Of a stretch of DNA of 64,000 nucleotides, positions 25,534 to 37,780 are shown in pieces; the first letter of the stretch is position 1, and each line of letters begins with the position of its first letter. The stretch comes from Monomorium pharaonis. Its lineage: Eukaryota > Arthropoda > Insecta > Hymenoptera > Formicidae. Where the stretch lies: assembly GCF_013373865.1 (NCBI RefSeq), contig NC_050477.1:3990869-4054868 (forward strand), read 5' to 3'. Below the pieces are notes generated by a model that was not told where the DNA came from, did no database searches, and saw only the letters and a list, made by a program, of their open reading frames with translations. A program made the position numbers and the translations under genes.

Positions 25534-26642
25534 GCGCCGAGGTGACGAAGGAGGTCGTCGCCACCGAGAGGGTTCCGACGAGCCCTCCGGCGGCGGTCGC
25601 GACCTCACCCGGCACGGTCGGCACCGGTGACCTGTCGGCGCGGCATCTGCCGCCCTTCAGCAGCTTCGCCGGCGAGAACACGATGGACACCTCGACGACA
25701 CTTACAACGCTTCACGCCCAGGACATCGGGGCGAACCTGATGGCCTGGGACTACTACGAGGGCCTGACCGGCCGGCTAATCGACGTGGTTCCGGCGAGCC
25801 AGTACAGACCCTGGGAGTCCAAGGGCGGTGGTCCGGAGGGATTGCCCAGTTTCGCGAGCCAGTTCACCGCTCCGAGCGAATCTGAACCTCAACTGACGTC
25901 GTTGACGCCGCTATCGCCGGCATCAATTTCGCATTCGCCGCCGGTTACGCACCCGTCGGCCGTGGGCCTACCGAGCTTCCACACCCTTGGGACACCGCTC
26001 CCGACGCCGCATCCACATCGCGGATCGGTCGGCTATCCCCTGGTACCGGCGCCAGTACAGGCCCGGGAGGTCCCGACTCTGCAGCAGCAGATGCTCGACG
26101 AGCGTCACATACAGCTTCTGGGCAGCAACCCGGTTCAAACGTACGCGCCAGCTCATCCGCATCACACGGTACTGGCGGTAGTGAAGCCCGATTATCCGCA
26201 ATTGCATCACGCGAATTTCCAAAACCCAATGTCGACCGTGCTGGACTCCTCGCCGACCTCACGACCGATCGGCATCGACGGCCGTAAAAAGGAGCGCAGA
26301 AAAATCCGCGCTGGTTCAATGGAGTCGGAAGACGGCGGCGGTGGCGGGGGCGGCGGCGGCGGTGGTGGCGGTGCCGGTACCGGCAACGTAGAAAGTTCCG
26401 GCCAGGTCGCCGCCGTCTCGTCCACGGCGAATCGCGGCGTGCACCATCTCGGCGGGGGTATGACCGACGGCGACGGTGACGGTGGCCTTGGCGACAAGCC
26501 GGCGAAGAAGAAGCGGAAGAGATGCGGCGAGTGCATAGGCTGCCAGCGCAAGGACAACTGTGGGGACTGCGCGCCGTGCAGGAACGACAAGAGCCATCAG
26601 ATCTGCAAGATGAGGAGATGCGAAAAGCTCACGGAGAAGAAG
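25530..26642 (+). CDS. Tet: Insect TET methylcytosine dioxygenase, N-terminal exon with CXXC zinc finger (partial)
   Basis: First coding exon (371 codons, ending in phase 0) of the Tet gene. TET enzymes are Fe(II)/2-oxoglutarate dioxygenases that oxidise 5-methylcytosine in DNA; in flies they also act on 6mA or RNA. The CXXC domain targets CpG DNA in the nucleus. Residues 1-330 are low-complexity, rich in Ser, Pro, His and Gly, with a run of about 14 Gly near residue 275. A basic patch (KKKRKR) leads into a full CXXC finger at residues 332-364, starting CGECIGCQRKDNC and ending with Cys 364: eight Cys in C-x2-C-x2-C-x5-C-x2-C-x2-C plus two distal Cys. The KFGG motif of Dnmt1/MLL/CFP1-type CXXC domains is absent, as in TET1, TET3 and CXXC4/5. 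The start is the first ATG after an in-frame TAA at 25503; a later Met at codon 52 is possible. The exon ends at AAG|GTGAGT. The catalytic domain is not in the window. Confidence 0.9.
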
Positions 26643-26687
26643 GTGAGTTGTTCAAATTAATTATTTTATTAACATCGTGGCATTTAT

Positions 26688-26690
<3 letters not shown>

Positions 26691-26720
<30 letters not shown>
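26691..26720. repeat. (ATA)n microsatellite
   Basis: Ten perfect ATA units about 50 bp inside the intron after the CXXC exon. Confidence 0.9.
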
Positions 26721-29309
26721 GGACTTTATTGCTTGTACAAACAGATAGAATACAATAGAGAAAGAAAGTTACAGAGAGTGTACTAGCAACAGGAAAGGCT
26801 AGAACAAAGAATGTTGCTTTGAAGCCTCCCAGAGATACATTTAATTTTTTACCTTTCAAAACGTAAAGCATGAAATATAATAACAAGTATAATAAGGAGT
26901 ATTAATATAAATTATATGAACGAAACCGCTATGTCACTATTTCCAATACGAATGACAAATAATTATAATATGGAATTATTTTTTACTTCTTGATAAAAAG
27001 GTAAATAAGTTTCTTGTTTATGAATCAATACCTGTTTAAAGAGATGAAGATCCCTCCCTTTTTTTAATAAGTAGATGTCAATTTTTTATTAAAATTTCTT
27101 TTGGTATTTAATATTTAAAACCGCGATTGTGATGCATCCTGCGTCAATAATTACTGAGTTGGCGTTTGCATTCATACGTTTCTGTTTATTCTTGTTTTTA
27201 ATTGCCTTCTGATTTGACGTAGGATGCATCACAATCCTTACAATTTATTTTATAAACTACGTTACTTTTTGACGAACTCGGAATATTATTTTTTTACGTT
27301 ATTTCGCTAGAATTCTGTTGCGTTAAATGTAAGAATAGTCAGCTCTCCGAAATGGGGTAGACACGCGAACCCAATTTTTCTCGACGATTGATTCCGCAAA
27401 ATCCCGGTAGACACGCATAACGCCTAGTGGTAAGAAAGGACAGGCAAAAAAACCATTGGAGAAATTTTTTTTATTTGGCTGTACGCGTTTATACTTATAT
27501 GCATGTATATATAGTTTGAACTTGGCCTCGATGCTGGAATGTGCCACGAATCCCTGAGGGAAATACAGAAATACAGATAACCGCGGTGGTTTATTATTGC
27601 AGCGACATTGAATAGGGGGGTTGAACTGGCTGTTCAGCTGTTATACCGTACAACCGGGGATGGCGTGGAACTACCTATAATCCGACGTTTGATCAGAATA
27701 GAAATTGCCGAGGAGGTAGAAGTTGCTATACCGATAGACGCGTGATAGGAAATCTAAATCTATATCTCGTCTACGTCGTTTCCTGCGTTACATACGTTTC
27801 GAACGCAATTGATCTTTCGAGGTGCCGCAGCTGCGATAAATTAAAAAAGAAAAATCGAACTCTTTGCAAGTCGGTACTTCATCATTTCGATCACGTGCGC
27901 AACATGAACGCAATTTGCGTCGGTAAATCTCATCGCCGCGATGTTTCTGTTTTGATTCGAGATTAGTGGTCCAAGAACGCGCGGCGTTATATAGTATATA
28001 TGTACACATCAAGCGCGGTGATTGTACCGCGAACGCCCGTCGTCCGATGCCACGGGAAGGCGAGGCGCGCAGCAACAACGGGCTCGTAAAGCGGCCTCGC
28101 TTATCGTAGGGCAAGTTCAAGGCTCACCGCGGGTCATAATAATCGCGTATCGAACTGCTTCGTTTCTCGTTCAGAAACAGGCGTGTTGTTTGCCGGCGAC
28201 ACGCGCGTCGCGCCGCACGTCTCGCCCCGGCGGCGACGCCGCCAATACGAGGTCCGCCGCTGATATAGCATATTCCGCTATTTATCAATTACAGTATTCC
28301 GCCGATCGATGCGCTCTCACTGCCTTCCGATAGCGCGCCACTAATCTAATCGGCGTTTATTGTTTAAGGTATATATATTTCCCCGATCTACGATGCGGGG
28401 GGGGGGCGAAAAGTGAAGTTTCTCCCCCGACGAGTTCTCCAGGTTCTGGGAAGAATTTCGGATCTTCAGATCATATTTCCCGGAGTCAATTCCAGAAGCC
28501 CGATCTTTCTTCTATCTGCCGGCGTGTCAGATTTCCGGCGACTATTTCTGGCGACGATGCCGAAAGTCGCGCGGGACCGCCGCCGCCGTCGAAAAGAAAG
28601 GGGATGATAGATCGGCAAAAGTCGAAGACCGCTCTGCGTACAGGCGCGCCCGCCCGTCACAACAATTCCGCGCCCCCCTTCCCCCCGCAGGACTTATAAC
28701 GCTCTCTTTATCCCAAGGGAAGAAACGGCCGTCCCCGGCTCTTGTCTTTCTTTTCGCCCACGAGAAAGGAGCCCTCTCTGCCCTTGGTGAGTTCATCGCA
28801 CACCTGCTGTCGAGAGGCCGCCGTATCCACCCTTCCCCTTGGCTGCCGGTCTGATTTTTATCGCCTTCCTCCTTGTTTTGACCCGATTTCTCATAAACAC
28901 GATGGATCATTGACCTAACGCGTGTCTCTTCGGAGCATCCTCGTACCCGCTCTCTTTATACTCACTTCTCTCTCGGATAACGGATAAGAATATACGCACA
29001 CGCAGAAAAACGGGGATTTTCGTTTACCCGCGCGTACTCGCACGGTAGGTAACTGTTTCGTCATGTGTCACGTACTTCTAAGCTTTATTTTCGGATTATG
29101 CTGTATTGTGATGTCTCGCGCTGCTTGGCGCGATGAATTCGATTCATTTTCCAGGCGCAAACAGATGGAGGTCGTTATTACGCGTGTATACTCCGCAGCT
29201 GCGAATTGTCTTTCACGAAGGACGAAAATAAATGCGTGCGGCGAAGTGGCGTCTCGGTTCCGGTTTTTCGATAAATCGAAACAACGGAAGCCCGTCAAAG
29301 CCAGCCAGA

Positions 29310-29310
<1 letters not shown>
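26721..29310. other. Intronic stretch, AT-rich then CpG-rich
   Basis: Apart from the fold-back at 27125, nothing is recognised. A run of ten G occurs at about 28397-28406. Frames at 28.0-28.9 kb on both strands overlap and lack domains. Confidence 0.45.
27125..27236. mobile_element. 112-bp fold-back repeat with 23-bp arms
   Basis: GATTGTGATGCATCCTGCG at 27125 and onward through TCAA is matched, with one mismatch, by the reverse complement of 27214-27236, which ends ATGCATCACAATC. The 66-nt centre is unrelated and AT-rich. This is the shape of a very small MITE, but no target duplication is evident. Confidence 0.65.

Positions 29311-29353
<43 letters not shown>
29310..29353. repeat. (AG)n microsatellite
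   Basis: About 20 AG units. Open Arg/Glu frames through it are artefacts. Confidence 0.9.
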
Positions 29354-29356
<3 letters not shown>

Positions 29357-29721
29357 CAGACGGGAGAATGGCGGGGTGACGAGGGGTGTGCAAGCGGGAG
29401 GAGAAAGGGGATCCGTTTCGTGCGCGGACGCGACGTGGGGTTTTTGGTTACTCGCAGTGCGAGCGAGCGAACTCTCGCGTCTCGTCCCGCGGAGTGCATT
29501 ACCAATGCTTTTTGCGTTATTCGCTTAAAGCGATAACCACGCGATAACCGGATACAATTCTCGGCCGCTCAGGGTTATCTGACAGCAGGCCAATCAACCC
29601 GTTCGCTCCTCGTCATGGCAAAATAATGCGGCGGACTCGTGCCGCGACGGCAGCACGAGCATTAAAAAAAAAAGACCAAATGCTGCGCATCAGCCTTTGA
29701 TTCTTCTTTCTTTCTTTTTTT

Positions 29722-31680
<1,959 letters not shown>

Positions 31681-31688
31681 TATAAAAG
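31681..31688 (+). promoter_or_regulatory. Candidate TATA box before the mini-ORF
   Basis: TATAAAAG lies 74 bp upstream of the ATG at 31755. The spacing would suit a TSS near 31,710 and a 45-nt leader. Chance occurrence in AT-rich DNA cannot be excluded. Confidence 0.25.
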
Positions 31689-31754
31689 GTACGGTACAAT
31701 CAAGTCCGTTGGCAGAAACGTTTGTCAGAAGTTCTGCTCAACCTTCCGAGAACC

Positions 31755-32029
31755 ATGCGAAAGGCAGTCATCGTCATCATGTGCATTTATTCACGTGCAC
31801 TTAATGACAAAGGTAGGGTTTCCCGCTGTACCGTACAATTATTCTTGAAAAATGCAAAATGTTCGCTATACTGGCTTTAAGATTGAGTGAATAGTTGAAG
31901 GAAAGGGAAAGGAATTTGAAAAACGAAACAATATTGAAAATTTTGAAAACATTTTAATACACATATACAAAAATATATATTTTTTTATTTGTCGAACAAT
32001 CAGGTCCTCGGACAAAGCGAACGATTTAA
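31755..32029 (+). CDS. Speculative two-exon mini-ORF (27 codons) with a hydrophobic N-terminus
   Basis: ATG at 31755 opens MRKAVIVIMCIYSRALNDK, which resembles a short signal sequence: basic start, then hydrophobic core. A donor AAAG|GTAGGG at 31812/31813 and a pyrimidine-rich acceptor ending ATCAG at 32003 give phase 1 joining. The second exon adds eight codons from 32004, ending KRTI, and stops at TAA 32027-32029. The intron would be 191 bp. A TATA box precedes it. Against it: the peptide is very short, no family is recognised, and TATA, ATG and splice-like signals this close together can arise by chance. It lies inside the large Tet intron on the same strand. Confidence 0.17.
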
Positions 32030-33726
32030 ACTTCGTACTGATAGAAATTTAACGTTGCACGCACGCGTCTGGTATAACAAAACACGATGTTGTTGACAAA
32101 GTGACGCAAGGGACATTACTATTAATAACAGGATTAACAGAAGCCTTAGCGCGAATACGAAAGGTTAATTAAATCGCATTTCCAGAAATCACATTTTCCA
32201 GAATTAATCATTCGGTTTTTTCTAAATAAATTTCCGATCTAATTCGAGATTCTTAGTTATCTCAACATAACTTTCGATTGGACGAATAAATTTTGCACTC
32301 ACATCGCACACGCCGCACGCGTGTTTCTCTCTCTCTTTCTTTCTCTATCGATTTCGGACGTGCGCCTAAATATCAGCGCGGTCTAAATAGCGGTCACGGT
32401 TCACGGCTTACGGATTACGAGTATTGTGCGAAGCCCCGCGCGCGGAGAATATAATCTGGCTAGATTCGCTATATCGATTTTGAGTTGCAACTCTGTGCAT
32501 CAGGCGCGTGCGTGCGTGCGTGCGTGCGCGCGCTCGCGCTCGCGCGCGCGCGTGTGTGCTCTCTGAGTCATGCCCGTGCACGCGTATGGGTGACGCTGCG
32601 TACGGGTGTGCACGGCGCGTCCACACGCACGCATGCACGCATGTCAGATCCTTCGATCTCGTGACGAATCGATTGGCGAAATTAACTTAATGGCTTCCTA
32701 TTTGGCCACTGAATCAGAAACGACTGGCACAGCCCGTTAAATTCGATTTCACCGGCTCTGATATCCGATACATTCGATGTCCGAAAAATTGTTATCGTTA
32801 TCGACTTTCCGGTAGAGTATTATAATGAGCGTTTGTTCTCTCAATGTTTCAAGATTATAATAGAAAGCCTCTGATGTCGTGCTTCTCAGGGTACCTTGAA
32901 TTTCCTTTTCACGGGAGTCCAAGGTCTGCTTTGGCTTCAGGGTCGGTGCCAGGGGAAGAGAGAAAGTGAGAACGCGCGAGAGACTCTCTCTCTCTCTCTC
33001 CGTTCTCTCGCGTATCGATCCGACCGCTTGCCGGATGTAACGTCTTCGAGGTGTTCGCGATAGCTAAACGCGAACGCAGCAAACTGCCGCCTCCGTTCCT
33101 CGTATACACTTACTTACTTGCGACGTATATATTCCATTGTGACGTGCCGTGAATGACGTGCACAAATACATTCGATAAAGAATCTCCGATAAACGGGCGA
33201 CGAGAATAAACCCTCGTCGTCTCTTATCTGTTACTATCAATCATCGATTGATTGTACGACAGACTTCGGCGACGAGTAGTTTCGCGCGCGAGCAACAATT
33301 GTTTCTCCCCCCCCTCCCCGTTCGTCCTCGTTTAAAGAGAGCGACCTAATTAAAGTGGTAACGAATTTACAAAGCGTGAGCAAGAGAATGTTACAATAAA
33401 GAAATCGTTAATCGGCGCAACGCGCGAAATAAAGAGCGAAAAGACGATAACGAAAGCAGAACGCCGACTTGCGCAGGGGCGAGAGAGGGTAATCGTCGTC
33501 GCGCGGACCCGCCGGAAGAAAGTCGGCGGATCTACCATCGATCTGCCTCGGGAGCGTTGTAGATACCGTCGCCGAGTACGTTTCGTTTCGTTTCGGAGCG
33601 GTTGGTAGAATCGGTATATACGGCGCGCGATTATAGTAAACGCGAGCGCAGGTAAAAAGGCCCCGTACAGCTGTCTGACAGCTGCCGCGACGGCGCGCGG
33701 CGCGGCACGGCGCGGCGGCGGCAGCG
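32030..33726. other. Intronic stretch with a GC/GT repeat patch
   Basis: An alternating GCGT/GC tract of Z-DNA type lies at about 32508-32560. CT repeats lie near 32982-33000. No supported gene. Confidence 0.45.
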
Positions 33727-33770
33727 CGCCAAGCCACGCCATGCCACGCCATGCCACGCCAAGCCATGCC
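33727..33770. repeat. Tandem GCCAYGCCAW repeat
   Basis: About four and a half copies of a 10-bp unit built from GCCAC, GCCAT and GCCAA. A minisatellite-like tract that gives Met-Ala-Trp-Arg-Gly runs on the minus strand. Confidence 0.8.
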
Positions 33771-35875
33771 GTCCTATATACATACGTGATGAACCACCCT
33801 GTACATGGGGCCCGCGCATGCGCCCTGAAAATATTGTATGCGCGTTTCGCCTTGGTGCACGTGCACCGCCGCCGCCGCTCTACCGCCGATGACGAACGTA
33901 ACAGAATTAGTGGCGCATCATTTCATCCTTTTTCTGGGTTTCTACCCTTCGCCGCAGCTCCGTCCTCAGAGGGGAGGGGACGCGGATTCGCTATCGATAT
34001 TGATTTATCTCTAGCGCGCGGTCCAATCCGGATTCCGAGTCTGCATGGTTCGAAAAAAATCTTTTTGTTACCCTTATTTATCTTTCTCAGCTGTATAATT
34101 GATAGATTTTTGAAAAAAGTTTCTTTTCCAAGCAAATTTTAATGTCCAGCGATCGGATTGGGTCGAGCTAGAGAAACGTTTAGGACAATTATTTGGGAGA
34201 AATCATATCGGGAATTCGCTGGACAGTCCCCGGCTCTGAATCGTTTGATCAATTAAGAACAGCTATTTGAAAGCTCTTCCATTTTTGCGCGACCAATTCC
34301 GAGCGTGTGCGCGTCGTCCCTCTCCTGCTCCGGTCTCTTTCTCGCCGAGCGGTTCTCCGTTTCAATTCGACCGTATTGCTTCCCATCGATTTAACTTCAA
34401 AGTCTCCCGTGCGTTAAGGCTACGCGCCGGGGTAAAAAAAATGTCTCTCCGTACAAATCGTGGAACGTAATGGAACTTCAAGCTCCAACGTCTTCCGGAA
34501 GCACTCGAGTTCGCGACATTCCCATCGAGATGAATCTCTCCTTATTTCGCGTATACGTCGCGTGTACGTACGTAGATAATAAAAATCGATAAAAAAAAAC
34601 GTACACGCGACCCTTCGGAACGTCTTGCAAGGGCGCTCGGCCCTTCCGCCTACCTCTGCCGCGCGCGAAAGGAGAAGAACGGGAGCGGTGTCTCTCGGAT
34701 CGACTCGCCGGATCGAGCGAGACAACGCCGCGGGAATTATGTCGACAATGCTGCTGATTGCCGGTTCATTATGACGTCATAGAATCTAGCTGGTACGGTA
34801 TGTACCTACCGCTGCCGATCAAGGATAATCGCTCTTAAGGCGCGCGTACAGTTCTCTTCAAAGCGCGGGAGTGCAAAGGAAACGCGCCGCGTCCGCGCGT
34901 TTCGCGCGGGGAATCGGCCGCGCGCGTGCGACACCAAAACGCCAGTTGCCAGTTTCGGGGACCGGCGCGCGCTACTCTACGGTCGCGCGAATTTTGGAAA
35001 GTAGAATCTTCGGCAAGTGGAAAGGGGCAGACAAATCTCGCGTCGCGACGCGAATCCCTCTGACGACTCGCTCAACGTCCGTCCGCATGCAAATGACGAG
35101 CGGATGATGAGCGTGTAAACATAAATCACGGCGGCCGGGGACACACGCGATCGATTAACGGTCGCAGGCGTTAGCGGTAGAGGGCGAACGACGAGGGGGC
35201 GCGCGGGGCGGGGGTCTAGAAAGGGAGAGACGCCATAATAATTTTCTTTCTCTCTTATGCGCGCGAGCGTGCTGACCCGATTTTCATCCGCCGATTAGAA
35301 TTAATGGCCGTTTGTAATTGGGATTAGCTGGCGCGCTCGCGGGACACGATCGGCGAATTGAAATCGGAATCGGGAGTGTCGGGTGGCAGCTTGCGAGCAT
35401 TTATTTCCCGCCGGCGCGCGAGGGTGCAAGGGGGTCCGTTCTCCGCGTTCTTCTTCATTCATCGATCTTCCCGGATAGTCTTTTGTTCGCATTAATGGAT
35501 GCCATGTGGCACCATTAGGCGCGCTAATCTCGCGCCTCATAAATGACAATCGGCAAAATCATATCCGAGCAATTGGCGCGATGAGAGAGAAAGAGAGAGA
35601 ATCGCGAAGTGTTTGGCGTTTCGATAGTGCGCGTCGATATTTCCATTTTTTTTTTCCATGATTAGACTTCGTCTCGCTAAGAGTAATCCTCCTCGGGCAC
35701 CGTAATCGATCCGAACGATTTGCCCTTCCTCGTCTCCTTCGGCTCCATCAGCGAGCCTAGAAACTAGATCCGCACAGCTGCCGCGTCGCACAGCCAGCCG
35801 AAACCGGAAGCCGTCGGCCATCTTGTTTGTACAGTAGCTATGGTTACCATGGGAGATCCTGCGAGCAAGAATTCG
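33771..35875. other. CpG-rich intronic stretch
   Basis: No supported gene. One palindromic CRE-type site is annotated separately. Overlapping frames are domain-free. Confidence 0.4.
34771..34780. promoter_or_regulatory. Palindromic CRE/ATF-type site
   Basis: ATGACGTCAT is a perfect 10-bp palindrome with the full TGACGTCA core bound by CREB/ATF bZIP proteins. It sits in a CpG-rich patch of the Tet intron, so an enhancer role is conceivable. One site alone is weak evidence. Confidence 0.25.
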
Positions 35876-35948
35876 GTGTATGTACATACATACATACATA
35901 CATATAAACATACATACGTACGTACGTACGTACGACATACATACGTGT
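35876..35948. repeat. (CATA)n and (CGTA)n tetranucleotide repeat
   Basis: Starts as CATA units and changes to CGTA units, then back to CATA. The CGTA part is self-complementary. It gives Tyr/Val/Thr-rich frames on both strands, which are artefacts. Confidence 0.88.
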
Positions 35949-37638
35949 ACGTCGATCCGTCATGGAACTTTTTGTCCGCTTTTGATGCATCGCGCGTTCT
36001 CATTGGCGCGAGGCTGGTTTTAAATTTCTGGAATTTATGAGTTCGATCGTGTCATACGTGCGGAGATGAAGGGAGAGGGGAAAGGGCTTTTCCTCTCCTT
36101 CCTTTGGCCTAGGACCCTTTTGCGACGGGAAAACTGGCAGATGGTAACTCTCTGTTGCGTTTAATCGGCTTATCTCGCTGGTCCACCTTGAAAGACATAA
36201 TCGTGCGTTCGTTTCTCATTGCGAAGAAACATTGTAGAGATGGTGACTGCATTCGCATCGATGCTTCGCGCATACATCTTTAGATTATTGCCTTTGAACT
36301 GGACGTCGTCGGTTTTTTTTGCGTCCAAACGTTAAATATTCATAAATTATTGTGCGCATACTTTCTGCTTTATCAGTGTTATTTTTCGTTGTAAAATTTT
36401 AGAAATTCACGAATTTTATTATTCAATTTTTGAAGTAACAGACGCCCACCAATGTCAGCGAAAAGAGACTAGCGTTTAGAGAGACGATTAGTAGGTTCAA
36501 CGATTCGCAACGATCTAGATCTACGAAAATCTGTTAAAAAATTAGTTGAGTAGAAGGAGAGAGAGAGGGTCAATCACCCGTCGTTAGACGCCCGAATTGT
36601 TGTCACCGAAATAAACATCCGGACACATCTGCGCGCGCATTTTTCACAGCCGCTGTAAAAGGAAATGAATTTCCTCCGCACGTGGTCCCTGTTTCATTTC
36701 GATTCACGCAGCTTCCAAAAGAGCCCAGACATCTGTCCAAGTTAGGAACAGTTGCCAGATTTTCTCTCCTTTTCTCTCGAGATTTGTGATGATCAAATCG
36801 ATAAGTCAGAAAGCTAGAAAAATCCCCAAAGATCATTCTTACAAATTTCAAAAAACGATACACGTAGTAAACAAAGTAAACAATATTTTTAATCTTATTT
36901 GCATTATCTGAGAATAGCCGCCGGAATATTTACATAACGCGTTTACATATTAGACTTCGGATGTAAAGACGATTAGATATAACTTTTTCTCTTGCAATAT
37001 TTACATATCCGGCTGATTAAAAAAAAAAGTTCCAAAAAATTTAAATGATTTCGATAGCGCGAGGGGGAATTGCCAGAAAAAATATCCTCGGAGGGGGACT
37101 AACGGCGCTCCCGTATAAGTGAGTAACAAGATGCGTCTGATGTGTTTAACATGACAAAGAGGATAGACACGCTGGATGCGCGTCACAGCATCGGTTCTCC
37201 CTGGAATCGCGGTAGCGACAAAAACCCAGGTATATGCCGGCTGATCGATACGGTAGTCTGAGTGAAAGAGAAAGGAAGAGAAAGAAAGAGAGAGAGAGAG
37301 AGAGGAATATAATAATTGTAGACAGCTGTGAGCTGGGAGAGGATCGGTTGCTTTTGACATCCGTGCTAAATTGAACACAGCCCTTCTTTTCATTTAGGAT
37401 CCGGATAATTCATTCCGCTTTCAATCTTTGTTTCTACGCGCTCTAAATTTTGCGTATTTCGTCCCACGAATCTTTCTTACGCCTCAGTCACACCAGAGTC
37501 GAAGAAAAGGACAGTGACACGGGCAACGCATCACCCTGGATACGTCGAGAATACGGGCGTATTCGAGTTTCTCAGATTCCACAGAACGTTTCAAGAATAT
37601 TGTGTTAGAGGGACAACTAGAGTGCCCTGAGGAAAAAA
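35949..37638. other. Intronic stretch
   Basis: GA repeat near 37,285-37,303. No recognised gene. Minus-strand frames at about 36.6-36.9 and 37.0-37.4 kb have no domain or splice support. Confidence 0.45.
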
Positions 37639-37780
37639 GTTGTTAATTTGACTAAATTTGATGAAATTTCTTCAGTTTAAAAGTATTTGTGCGTCTCAGT
37701 TAAATAATATAAATACTTGAAGTTCAAGCATTTTATGTATTTGAGTTAAATACTTGAGTTGAAGAAATTTAATCAACAAC
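37639..37780. mobile_element. 142-bp imperfect fold-back repeat
   Basis: GTTGTTAATT... from 37639 pairs with ...AATCAACAAC ending at 37780. GAAATTTCTTCA on the left matches TGAAGAAATTT on the right. The arms are imperfect with an inserted piece in the left arm. A MITE remnant is likely. Confidence 0.55.
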
